From an uncultured Lachnospiraceae bacterium (GTDB taxonomy: Bacteria; Bacillota; Clostridia; Lachnospirales; Lachnospiraceae): a DNA stretch of 12,608 nucleotides. The stretch spans positions 1-12,608 of the forward strand of contig CAJUJR010000081.1 in assembly GCA_910586605.1 (NCBI GenBank), in the 5' to 3' direction. The notes beneath the pieces were generated by a model. It saw only the letters and a program-made list of their open reading frames with translations, did not search any database and was not told the origin of the DNA. A program made the position numbers and the translations under genes. Shown in pieces: positions 1-6,465 of this stretch (the first letter of the stretch is position 1; every line of letters starts with the position of its first letter).

Positions 1-30
1 GGAAAGATATTTTTTATCTATTTGCATTTC

Positions 31-75
31 GCTACGATTGGCTGTGAATCGTAACGATTCATAGCCAATCATAGC
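31..75. repeat. Palindromic copy of a dispersed intergenic repeat
   Basis: The left half (31-51) and right half (55-75) are inverted copies of each other with two differences, both compatible with G-T pairing. The core is ATTGGCTGTGAATC and its near-complement. The left 25 bases recur in reverse complement at 12557-12581 with one mismatch, and a shorter relative lies at 5005-5026. There is no T-run after it, so a terminator is not supported. Confidence 0.75.
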
Positions 76-456
76 AGAAAAGAAGTAAATGCTGTTGCCC
101 TGCCAAAAGAGCAATCGTGTTGCAGGGGGTGTTGGCCTTATTGATGTTATGAAAAAGAGAACAGCACAGAAAATTGCGGAGGGAACAGTAAATTGTAAGC
201 CATGTGCCTTTTTAGTGTCTGATGAAAGAAATGAAAAGGGGAAAATCGACCAAAAATGTAAGAAAAAATGCCTTTCGTGCAGAATACCTTGAAAAAATTT
301 TTATTCTAGCATATATTCAAGAGAAGAAAGGCTGTAATTATAGTAGTTTTTGCCAATATATTATAGGGGAGGAGAGGACAAATAGGGGCTGCTATTTCTT
401 GGCGTTTAGTGAAATGTAATGTGCTGTCGGCGGAAGGCGGCAGAAGGGGGATTAAT
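76..456. other. Intergenic stretch with two doubtful small ORFs
   Basis: I recognise no gene here. One frame (89-292, 67 codons) encodes a Lys/Cys-rich peptide with a CKPC and a CKKKCLSC cluster and a weak AGAAG upstream. A second frame (222-419, 65 codons) overlaps it. The overlap, the absence of a good Shine-Dalgarno and the lack of a recognisable domain argue against both. A CCCTGC/GCAGGG hairpin lies at 98-103/122-127. The last 20 bases are the leader of the broken gene at 457. Confidence 0.4.
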
Positions 457-800
457 ATGATAAAAAAATATTTTCTGTAGTATTAAGTGTTTCAATTTTA
501 ATTTGCAGCGGCGTACAAGTTGCAAAGGCAGATATTGTGGACTGGCAGGATGGACAGGGATATGAGTATCCAGTGACGCCGGTTGATAAGGAGTGGGGAG
601 AGTTTTCATCCCATCAGGAGATGCTTGACCATTGCCAGCTTCCCGAAGAGTGTGTAAAGGCAATGACGACAGAACAGCTTTTTGATACTGTTTTGAAATA
701 TCCGTTGTTAATAGACATTTTTTTTATGATGATGTCATGTCGGGGATTTCTGAAGTGGCAATCTAGTTTTTTGTGGTATATTTGCTCCAAATTTCATTAA
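457..800 (+). pseudogene. Frameshifted secreted protein gene
   Basis: A Shine-Dalgarno (AGAAGGGGG) precedes an ATG at 457, but the frame stops after seven codons. Adding one A to the seven-A run at 462-468 opens MIKKIFSVVLSVSILICSG, a textbook signal peptide with a likely VAKA|D cleavage site. It continues through DWQDGQGYEYPVTP and EMLDHCQLPEECVKAMTTEQLFDTVLKYPLLID. From memory this resembles a family of secreted Firmicutes proteins with an M-S/T-T-E-x-L-x-x-T-V-L-x-YP motif; I know no function for it. In an eight-T run at 718-725 the frame is lost again: one extra T restores FFYDDVMSGISEVA, which then meets TAG at 764. The gene thus has two homopolymer frameshifts and a lost C-terminus. Real decay is likelier than sequencing error because all neighbouring long genes are intact. 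Confidence 0.7.
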
Positions 801-830
801 TGCAGTCTACAGTGCCTCACGAGTTTGGAA

Positions 831-886
831 CAAATCTCCCTCAAAGCGTATAACATATTTTGTAATAAGTAATTTTCAAATACGCA
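831..886 (-). repeat. Dispersed repeat family 2, copy C
   Basis: Read on the minus strand this contains GCGTATTTGAAAATTAC, an ACAAAATATG block and GGGAGATTTG. The same series of blocks, in the same order and spacing, occurs at 10460-10514 on the plus strand, and partly at 9619-9660 on the minus strand. It lies between the broken secreted protein gene and the XRE regulator and may have replaced the 3' end of the former. Confidence 0.65.
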
Positions 887-927
887 CTAATGTACTGCTA
901 TATCGCTATGTATCAGTACATTAGTGC
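884..927. other. Perfect 14-bp inverted repeat over the XRE gene stop codon
   Basis: GCACTAATGTACTG (884-897) is exactly complementary to 914-927, with a 16-base loop. The stop codon of the leftward XRE gene (921-923) is inside the stem. It could form a transcript-end hairpin for that gene, but neither strand has a clear T-tract after it, so a Rho-independent terminator is only possible. Confidence 0.6.
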
Positions 928-1262
928 TTGTTGCGTCTAATTAGGAGTTCTACGAACTGCCGTGTAAGTTCAATATCATCCTGGCTGCAAAGACGCAGCC
1001 CATCAACAATATCAAGCGGGATATTATTTGCGTGCATACTGCCAAGCAGGAGATAATCAGGCGTAACATGGAGTTCTTCACACAGGCTGATAAATAAATC
1101 AAGGCTGGGCTTTTCTTTTCCGTTTTCTATGGAAGAAATATGGTTATTTGAGATATCAAGTTTTTCTGCCAGTTCATATTGCATAATATGAAGTTCTTTC
1201 CGGCGTAATTTGATCCGGTTTCCCATTTCATAATAGTATTGTTCCTGCCCCAAGTGCGTCAT
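921..1262 (-). CDS. XRE-family helix-turn-helix transcriptional regulator
   Basis: A 113-residue cytoplasmic DNA-binding protein. Residues about 13-70 form a lambda-Cro/XRE helix-turn-helix (MGNRIKLRRKEL, ELAEKLDISNNHISSIENG, PSLDLFISLCEELHVTPDYLL). A short helical tail (DGLRLCSQDDIELTRQFVELL) probably dimerises. The Shine-Dalgarno AGAAAGGGG abuts the ATG at 1262 with no spacer, so translation may instead begin at the TTG at 1253 (residue 4), nine bases away. The gene diverges from agrD-agrB across 324 bases that contain perfect palindromes. It is therefore a candidate regulator of that cassette, in place of AgrC/AgrA. That role is inferred from position only; the fold assignment is secure. 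Confidence 0.88.
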   Translation of the reverse strand: MTHLGQEQYYYEMGNRIKLRRKELHIMQYELAEKLDISNNHISSIENGKEKPSLDLFISLCEELHVTPDYLLLGSMHANNIPLDIVDGLRLCSQDDIELTRQFVELLIRRNKH

Positions 1263-1459
1263 CCCCTTTCTGATTTGTAACTGTAAATTATTTTGCCCAT
1301 TGCATTTTATTTTATTGAAAACCGAAGAATATGAAAGAATGGTAGTAAGAAGTATTCTGCAATGTATTGTTTTTAATAAATATTATGCAAATTTTTTCTG
1401 TTATACCGTTAATATAAGAATAAAATGAACATTTATAACCAATTTTGCTGAAAATTTTG

Positions 1460-1510
1460 CTTTTGCTGCAAAAGGTGTCGAATTTTGTCTAAATATCGTT
1501 TATGATAAAC
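1460..1510. promoter_or_regulatory. Two perfect palindromes upstream of agrD (candidate operators)
   Basis: CTTTTGC-T-GCAAAAG (1460-1474) and GTTTAT-G-ATAAAC (1498-1510) are perfect odd-centred palindromes of 7 and 6 bp per arm. They lie within 130 bases upstream of the agrD start and on the far side of its -10 element from the gene. The symmetry fits dimeric XRE-type regulators. The rest of the 1263-1586 gap is AT-rich with no gene that I can see. Confidence 0.45.
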
Positions 1511-1528
1511 AAGTACTATACGATTTAT

Positions 1529-1561
1529 GGAACGAACCTATATAATTTGAAGTTCAGTTCC
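1529..1561 (+). promoter_or_regulatory. agrD promoter candidate inside an imperfect inverted repeat
   Basis: TATAAT at 1541-1546 is a consensus -10, but no good -35 stands 16-18 bases upstream (ATACGA at 17). That suggests an activator-dependent promoter. GGAACGAAC (1529-1537) and GTTCAGTTCC (1552-1561) flank the -10 as inverted arms with one bulge. A regulator bound there would cover the -10 and the start point. Confidence 0.45.
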
Positions 1562-1586
1562 TAAATGCAGGAAAGGAGGCATATAA

Positions 1587-1739
1587 TTGAAACAGAAAGA
1601 TTTATCAAAGCCAGCAGCAAAAAAAGTTGCCCAAGTGTTAAATTCATTTCTTCGTTCTGATGCAAATTCTGCATCTTGTGCAGTGTTTTATCAGCCAAAA
1701 GCGCCAAAGGAATTAGAGCGTTTTAAGAAGAAAAGATGA
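1587..1739 (+). CDS. agrD: AgrD-like cyclic autoinducer peptide precursor
   Basis: A 50-residue precursor starting at TTG with an excellent Shine-Dalgarno (AAAGGAGG, 1572-1579) seven bases upstream. It has the three parts of AgrD: an N-terminal basic amphipathic helix (KPAAKKVAQVLNSFLR), a central region with a single Cys (ANSASCAVFY, Cys31), and a charged C-terminal tail (QPKAPKELERFKKKR) with the conserved x-P-K. In the family, AgrB cuts after the ring residues and joins the Cys side chain to the new C-terminus as a thiolactone. Here the ring would be Cys-Ala-Val-Phe-Tyr, or one residue shorter. The stop overlaps the agrB ATG (ATGA), so the two are translationally coupled. Gene order D-B is the reverse of staphylococcal agr. 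Assignment is strong; exact peptide processing is inference. Confidence 0.9.
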   Translation: MKQKDLSKPAAKKVAQVLNSFLRSDANSASCAVFYQPKAPKELERFKKKR

Positions 1740-2311
1740 TAGGGCATTGCATAGGAGGAATTATTACATGGCTTATACAGCATGGTGCTGTTGAGGAAGA
1801 GGACAGGGAGCTGTATGAATACGCTGCATACAGCCTGCTGATTACCCTTTCTCCGTTGTTAATTATTATTGTGATGGGCAGTTTTATGGGGATGGTAATG
1901 GAAAGTGTCGTTCTTGTAATGCCTTTTATGGTAATTAGGAAATTTAGCGGCGGGTATCATGCAAAACATGGATGGACATGTTTTATAGGTTCTTGTGCTG
2001 TATTATTTCTCTGTGTTGTTCTGGCTTCTCACATTACATGCAATATAGTTTTGGGTTTTGTAGTTTTGGGAGCTGTAACCAGTTTATGTATCTGTAGTCC
2101 AATTGATTCGGACAACCGCCGTCTGTCATCTGAAGAGAAAAGCAGATACAAGAGGGTAACATGTTTTATCGCCGTCATATGTAGCCTTTTGTATTTCCTT
2201 CTTTGGATGGCAAAATCAGATACCTATGCTGTTTGTATAGCCGTGGGTCTGGTTCTTCCTGCAGGCTTGCAGCTTCCATGCATTCTGCAAAGATATAGGG
2301 TGAGTGAGTAG
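1736..2311 (+). CDS. agrB: AgrB-like peptide-processing membrane endopeptidase
   Basis: A 191-residue polytopic membrane protein of the accessory gene regulator B family, a cysteine protease that cleaves and cyclises AgrD. The catalytic signature R-x3-GGYHA-x6-C is intact: Arg68, Gly72-Gly73, His75 and Cys82, with the seven-residue His-Cys spacing of known AgrB. After several hydrophobic segments comes the family motif CSPIDSDNRRLSSEEKSRY (about 119-137), then two more hydrophobic segments. The start overlaps the agrD stop. The length is typical. No AgrC sensor kinase or AgrA LytTR-type response regulator lies nearby, so sensing is done elsewhere or by another mechanism. A strong terminator follows. 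Confidence 0.95.
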   Translation: MIGHCIGGIITWLIQHGAVEEEDRELYEYAAYSLLITLSPLLIIIVMGSFMGMVMESVVLVMPFMVIRKFSGGYHAKHGWTCFIGSCAVLFLCVVLASHITCNIVLGFVVLGAVTSLCICSPIDSDNRRLSSEEKSRYKRVTCFIAVICSLLYFLLWMAKSDTYAVCIAVGLVLPAGLQLPCILQRYRVSE

Positions 2312-2416
2312 ATGGCATGTTCTTCTTGTGTTCCTGCAAAAGATAAGAGAGTTTTAAAATAATATGTAATGTGGATGCTTTAGCAACTATGCAAGCTGTA
2401 TTGGCTTCCATGATGG

Positions 2417-2452
2417 AAAGATACCAGGATATTTTGTTCTGGTATCTTTTTT
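2417..2452 (+). terminator. Rho-independent terminator after agrDB
   Basis: A perfect 11-bp stem, AAAGATACCAG (2417-2427) with CTGGTATCTTT (2439-2449), has an 11-base loop and runs into a T-rich tail. It separates agrDB from the TetR operon. The 105 bases between agrB and the stem hold only a 16-codon ORF starting at 2312, which I do not call a gene. Confidence 0.9.
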
Positions 2453-2470
2453 ATATAGAAGAAGTAGCGG

Positions 2471-2499
2471 TTGACAAAAGAATTTTTTTGTTTTATTAT
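2471..2499 (+). promoter_or_regulatory. Sigma-A promoter of the TetR-ABC operon
   Basis: TTGACA (2471-2476), a 17-base spacer and TATTAT (2494-2499) match the vegetative consensus in 11 of 12 positions. The predicted transcript starts near 2506, about 75 bases upstream of the TetR ATG. Confidence 0.85.
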
Positions 2500-2502
2500 A
2501 AA

Positions 2503-2526
2503 AACAGTTGATTTAAAACAAATGTT
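2503..2526. promoter_or_regulatory. Candidate TetR operator
   Basis: AACAGTTG (2503-2510) and CAAATGTT (2519-2526) are inverted with one mismatch around an 8-base AT spacer. The site covers the predicted transcription start, as expected for autorepression by the TetR protein encoded just downstream. Confidence 0.5.
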
Positions 2527-2581
2527 ATAGATTGAATAGATGGATTTTATAGTATATTCTGAGAGGAGGGAGGTAAAAAAT

Positions 2582-3154
2582 ATGCCGCCACAAGCTAAAT
2601 TTTCCAGGAAAGAGATTGTTTCTACAGCATTAGAAATTACGCGGGAAAACGGGCTGGGTGCAGTTACAGCCCGGGAGCTTGGAACAAGGCTGAAAAGCTC
2701 AGCAAGGCCCATATTTACTGTATTTGAAAATATGGAGGAGGTAAATAAAGAGGTGGTAAAGGCTGCAAGAGAGGTTTATTGCCAGTATATTGAAAAGGGG
2801 TTGCGAGAGGCGCTTGCGTTCCGCGGCGTCGGGATGGCATATATACAGTTTGCAATAAAAGAGCCAAAGCTGTTTCAGCTTCTGTTTATGGGGGAACAGG
2901 GTGAAACCAGCGATATGATGCATGTACTTGCTGTACTTGATGAAAATTATGAAGCAATTTTACGTTCTGTACAGAAGCCATATGGACTGGAAAGAGAGCA
3001 AGCGGATAATCTGTACCGCCATCTATGGATTTACTCACATGGGATAGCAACATTGTGCGCAACAAATGTATGCAGCTTTTCTAGTGAGGAAATCGGAACG
3101 ATGATGACGGAGGTTTTTACTGGTTTGCTTGAGAAATTGAAAAGAGGAGAATGA
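2582..3154 (+). CDS. TetR/AcrR-family transcriptional regulator
   Basis: A 190-residue regulator starting at the ATG at 2582, set by the GGAGGGAGG Shine-Dalgarno at 2564-2572; an in-frame upstream ATG at 2540 lacks one. Residues about 9-52 form the TetR DNA-binding domain (KEIVSTALEITRENGLGAVTARELGTRLKSS, then IFTVFENMEEV). The C-terminal ligand domain (AFRGVGMAYIQFAIKEPKLFQLLFM, LWIYSHGIATLC) resembles the TetR C-terminal type with a W-x-x-x-HG motif. It is first in an operon with an ABC ATPase and permease and overlaps the ATPase reading frame, so it probably represses its own operon and responds to a compound the transporter handles. The ligand is unknown. Confidence 0.92.
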   Translation: MPPQAKFSRKEIVSTALEITRENGLGAVTARELGTRLKSSARPIFTVFENMEEVNKEVVKAAREVYCQYIEKGLREALAFRGVGMAYIQFAIKEPKLFQLLFMGEQGETSDMMHVLAVLDENYEAILRSVQKPYGLEREQADNLYRHLWIYSHGIATLCATNVCSFSSEEIGTMMTEVFTGLLEKLKRGE

Positions 3155-3156
3155 GA

Positions 3157-3849
3157 ATGATTCAGGTAAAAGAAGTTGTAAAATCATTTGGAAATAAAGA
3201 AAACTTGAATAAAGTCTTAAAAGGCATATCCTTAACGATTAAAGATGGAGAGTTTGTTGTAATTTTAGGGGCGTCTGGTTCAGGGAAATCTACCTTATTA
3301 AATGTGATATCAGGGCTAGAACGTCCTGATAGTGGGAGAGTCTCTTATGATAGCAAGGATATTTCAAGATTATCTGATAAAGCCCTGACAGAGTTCAGGA
3401 AAGACAAAGTAGGGTTTATTTTTCAGCAGTATTATCTTTTGCCGAACCTGAATGTTGATAAAAATGTTAGGATGGGGGCGGATTTGGCAGGAAACGGTGA
3501 ATATAGGCAGATTATTGAAGCAGTCGGCCTTGGGGGAAAGCTAGATAAATATCCCAGTGAGCTTAGTGGAGGGGAACAGCAGAGGGTATCTGTAGCAAGG
3601 GCATTGGCAAAAAAACCAGAAGTCTTGTTTTTGGATGAACCTACTGGGGCGCTGGATGAGCAAACAGGGCGGCTAGTACTTGACTATATCAGCAAATTGC
3701 ATGGTAAATATCATTTTACAATTGTTATGGTTACGCATAACCTGAATATTGCAGAGATGGCAGATACGGTAATAAGGATGAATAGTGGAAAAATAGTTGA
3801 AATATATGAAAATCAGATGACAAAAACAGCATATGAGATAGGATGGTGA
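3157..3849 (+). CDS. ABC transporter ATP-binding protein, MacB/LolD/BceA-like
   Basis: A 230-residue nucleotide-binding subunit with every motif intact: Walker A GASGSGKST (38-46), Q-loop FQQYYLLPNL (Gln about 90), signature LSGGEQQR (136-143), Walker B VLFLDEPTGALD (156-167) and H-loop THN (His194). The FQQYYLLP/NV pattern and short length place it with ATPases that drive FtsX/MacB-type permeases. An ATG at 3151 overlaps the TetR stop (ATGA) but touches the Shine-Dalgarno AGAGGAGA. The ATG at 3157 has a proper six-base gap and is preferred. It powers the permease four bases downstream. Substrate is not visible; peptide or lipid removal is typical of the group. Confidence 0.95.
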   Translation: MIQVKEVVKSFGNKENLNKVLKGISLTIKDGEFVVILGASGSGKSTLLNVISGLERPDSGRVSYDSKDISRLSDKALTEFRKDKVGFIFQQYYLLPNLNVDKNVRMGADLAGNGEYRQIIEAVGLGGKLDKYPSELSGGEQQRVSVARALAKKPEVLFLDEPTGALDEQTGRLVLDYISKLHGKYHFTIVMVTHNLNIAEMADTVIRMNSGKIVEIYENQMTKTAYEIGW

Positions 3850-3853
3850 TGGT

Positions 3854-4996
3854 ATGGTTCTTGGGATAAAGGATATATGGAAGCAGCAAGGGATTATCAT
3901 TATATCGTTTTGTGCGGTTTTTGTATGTACGCTTTTTCTTAATTATAATATAGATGTTGCCTCAATAGAAAATAACATTACATCCACGCAGGTCCGGGTG
4001 CTTTATGAGGCGCAATTGATGTCTGGGAAAGTGGTATGTAGTTTATGCGGAGGCTCTCTCTTAGCAACCTCGGTGATTATGTTGTTTTTTTATATAAAAC
4101 AATATATTGACTCACATAAGAAGCAGATTGGCATATTAAAAGCGATTGGTTATTCCGGTTTTAAGATAGCGAAGGGTTTTAGTGCATTTGGGCTTTGTAT
4201 ATTATTTGGGGCAGGGGGAGGCATGCTTGCAGCATACGGTATAATGCCATATTTCTATGAAGTGCAAAATGAAGATAATATTTTGCCGGAATATTCTGCC
4301 CATTTCCACCCTATTTTGCTGATTTGCCTGGTAATTGTACCAGCGCTTTTTTTTGCAGTGGTTTCTGTATTGTATGGATGCAGGAAGCTAAATGTACCTG
4401 TATTGGAATTGTTAAGGGAAAAAATAGGAAAGGGTTTTAAGGCAGGTAAAAAACAGCCGGAAAAAGAACTTGCATTTTTAGTTCAATTAAGGAAAAATAC
4501 AGTATGGCAGCGTAAGTCGCTTGTATTTTTTATTGCTTTTGCTGCATTTTGTTATTCTTCGATGATGCAGATGTCTTTTAGCATGGAAGAACTCGCAAGC
4601 ATAGTTTTCTCGATTATGATTATAGTAATTGGGGTTATCCTTTCTTGTACAACACTATTTATAGCAGTAACATCCGTTGCTAATGCCAATGCGAAGTCAG
4701 TTGCTATGATGCGGGTGCTGGGATATACAATAAAAGAATGTACAGGAGCGGTATTGGGAGGTTACAGGTGGATTGCTTATGTTGGTTTTGCTATTGGAAC
4801 AATCTATCAGTATGCCCTGTTGAAATTTGTGACTACTGTTGTATTCCGGGATGTCGATGATGTCCCTGATATTACATTTGATTTTCAGGCTTTTTGGATA
4901 GCGTTAATTTCCTTTCTTGCATTTTTTGAGATATTGTTGTGGTGGAAGTCTATACAGCTTGGGAAAAGATCAGCCAAGGAGATAATGGGGGAATAG
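3854..4996 (+). CDS. Compact FtsX-type ABC transporter permease
   Basis: A 380-residue integral membrane protein with two similar halves, each carrying an FtsX-like domain (about 60-190 and 220-370). The first half holds KKQIGILKAIGYSGFKIAKG, the second NAKSVAMMRVLGYTIKECTG; both are the cytoplasmic coupling motif that contacts the ATPase. About eight membrane spans can be seen. It is far shorter than BceB (about 650 residues) and than typical two-half FtsX permeases with large outer domains: the extracellular loop between spans 1 and 2 is only about 30 residues. The start at 3854 lies just past the ATPase stop, with GGATGG as Shine-Dalgarno. The operon suggests a self-contained, TetR-controlled exporter or resistance system; adjacency to agrDB allows, but does not show, a role in handling the cyclic peptide. 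Confidence 0.88.
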   Translation: MVLGIKDIWKQQGIIIISFCAVFVCTLFLNYNIDVASIENNITSTQVRVLYEAQLMSGKVVCSLCGGSLLATSVIMLFFYIKQYIDSHKKQIGILKAIGYSGFKIAKGFSAFGLCILFGAGGGMLAAYGIMPYFYEVQNEDNILPEYSAHFHPILLICLVIVPALFFAVVSVLYGCRKLNVPVLELLREKIGKGFKAGKKQPEKELAFLVQLRKNTVWQRKSLVFFIAFAAFCYSSMMQMSFSMEELASIVFSIMIIVIGVILSCTTLFIAVTSVANANAKSVAMMRVLGYTIKECTGAVLGGYRWIAYVGFAIGTIYQYALLKFVTTVVFRDVDDVPDITFDFQAFWIALISFLAFFEILLWWKSIQLGKRSAKEIMGE

Positions 4997-5004
4997 TTTT
5001 GTTT

Positions 5005-5026
5005 CAATTGGCTGTGAATAGATAAC
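5005..5026. repeat. Dispersed repeat family 1, degenerate middle copy
   Basis: CAATTGGCTGTGAATAG (5005-5021) followed by ATAAC repeats the core of the element at 31-55 and of the reverse complement of 12557-12581. It sits nine bases after the permease stop codon. Only about 20 bases are retained. Confidence 0.55.
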
Positions 5027-5064
5027 TAAATTTTAGAAAAAGGTTAATAAAACAGGAAAAAATG

Positions 5065-5093
5065 TCGACATATCTTGTAGGGTATCGTATAAT
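5065..5093 (+). promoter_or_regulatory. Sigma-A-type promoter of the FliD-like gene
   Basis: TCGACA (5065-5070), a 17-base spacer and a perfect TATAAT (5088-5093). The predicted start near 5100 leaves a leader of about 88 bases. I find no sigma-28 match here, unlike the smaller FliD-like gene at 9763-10362. Confidence 0.7.
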
Positions 5094-5187
5094 ATTTAAT
5101 ACATATTATGTTAGCTGGTTTAATCTGGAACGGATTCTGGATTCAGTTAAGGCTTAATGGCAAATTCCAGGGAAAGGAGAGGTTGCT

Positions 5188-6465
5188 ATGAACACTACCA
5201 TCTATAATAATCTCTTGACGACATTTGATCCGAAATATACGACAAAACACGTGAACAATTCAAATGAGCTTCGCTCTGTTGTGAAGAGGATTCGGAAGCA
5301 GACACAGTCTTCTCCGGTATATCTTCTTAATTTTACGAATGCAAAACAGTCTTTTGTATTAGGCGTAAAAGAATCTTCCATGAGGATACATGATTCCCTG
5401 CAGACACTTGCAGATGATTCGGAAGACGGTGTTTTTGCACAGAAAAAAGCCCGTTCTTCTGATGTAGAGAAGGTTGGTGCAGAGTTGTTGGATACGGATG
5501 TAGACCATCTTCCAAATGCGTTTTCTATCCGTGTAAAGCAATTGGCTAATGCGCAGGTAAATCATGGAAAAGAATATTACGAGACAGGAAAAGGGCTTGC
5601 AGCGGGAAGTTATCAGTTCCGTGTGACGGTGAATGATGTTGGATATGATTTTCAGTACAATATCAGAAAAGATGCGAATCATCGTGAAGTGATCCAGGGG
5701 TTGTCCGATTTTATTACAAAGGCTAAGATTGGGATTAATGCAGAGCCATATTCTTTTGATGGTGGAAAAATCGGGATGCGGCTGGAGTCGGCTATGGTTG
5801 GTTCCCCTGATGGAAAGCCGATTTTTACTTTACAGGATAAGGCATCAGATGGTAAGGGCAGAGGGATTGTTGAATACTATGGGCTGGATCATGTGGCGAT
5901 TATGCCAAAGAGTGCAGTATTTGACTTAAATGGAACAGAGAAAACATCTCTTTCCAATGAATTTATTTTGGGAAGGGCAGTAAAAATATCACTTCGCAAA
6001 CCATCGGATACAGAAACAACGATTGATTACCATCCGGATATTGATGCGATTATTGAAGGGGTAGAAGAGTTTGTTTCCAGTTATAATTCATTGATTGACC
6101 ATAACTTGACGTTTGAAGAGAAGACAGGGACAAAGTCAAAGCTTTTGGATGAATTAAAGCGGCTTTCAGAACCGTTTGCTAATGAACTGGAATCCTGTGG
6201 TATTTCTTTTGAGGAAGACGGCCATATGGAGCTGGATAAGTCCCTAGCGGCACAGGCGATAGAAGCAGGGGATTTGCAAGTGCTTTTCCAGCCGGATTCT
6301 GCGATGACAAACCGTATGTTTACAAAAACAGACCAGATTAAGATTAATCCAATTGAGTATGTTGATAAAAAAGTAGTTAGTTATCCGAATTTTACAAAAC
6401 CGCCAAGGGGATATTCTTATATCACTTCTCTATATTCTGGATTGCTGTTTAATTTTTATTGTTGA
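5188..6465 (+). CDS. FliD-like (flagellar cap/hook-associated protein 2-like) protein
   Basis: A 425-residue protein starting at ATG with AAAGGAGAGG upstream. The order of elements follows FliD: an N-terminal helical region, a beta-rich part with FSIRVKQLANAQ (112-123) and a GSYQFRVTVND strand with VIQGLSDFI (FliD: tLsdia..IN), GGKIGMRLESAMVGSPDG (FliD: rLvltSketG), then DIDAIIEGVEEFVSSYNSLID (284-304; FliD: i..v..Fv.aYN.li). GISFEEDGHMELD (338-350) and a terminal helix follow (FliD: GIt...dG.L.lD). The C-terminus YSGLLFNFYC (416-425) is not normal FliD. No signal peptide is seen, consistent with export through a flagellar-type path, but no other flagellar genes except the small paralogue at 9763 occur here. 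It may be a non-canonical cap or a diverged surface-filament protein. FliD relatedness is pattern recognition from memory, without a profile search. Confidence 0.75.
   Translation: MNTTIYNNLLTTFDPKYTTKHVNNSNELRSVVKRIRKQTQSSPVYLLNFTNAKQSFVLGVKESSMRIHDSLQTLADDSEDGVFAQKKARSSDVEKVGAELLDTDVDHLPNAFSIRVKQLANAQVNHGKEYYETGKGLAAGSYQFRVTVNDVGYDFQYNIRKDANHREVIQGLSDFITKAKIGINAEPYSFDGGKIGMRLESAMVGSPDGKPIFTLQDKASDGKGRGIVEYYGLDHVAIMPKSAVFDLNGTEKTSLSNEFILGRAVKISLRKPSDTETTIDYHPDIDAIIEGVEEFVSSYNSLIDHNLTFEEKTGTKSKLLDELKRLSEPFANELESCGISFEEDGHMELDKSLAAQAIEAGDLQVLFQPDSAMTNRMFTKTDQIKINPIEYVDKKVVSYPNFTKPPRGYSYITSLYSGLLFNFYC

Noticed and set aside
2312..2362. 16-codon Cys-containing peptide after agrB, as a possible second signal peptide
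   Set aside because: No Shine-Dalgarno of its own beyond the end of agrB, no AgrD tail motif and no amphipathic helix; too short to support.
2540..2581. Upstream ATG for the TetR gene
   Set aside because: No Shine-Dalgarno there; GGAGGGAGG sits inside the extension and serves the ATG at 2582.
5048..5071. Sigma-28 promoter for the larger FliD-like gene (TAAA then GTCGACAT)
   Set aside because: The -10 has two mismatches and the spacer is 12 rather than 15; the TCGACA-N17-TATAAT match is much better.
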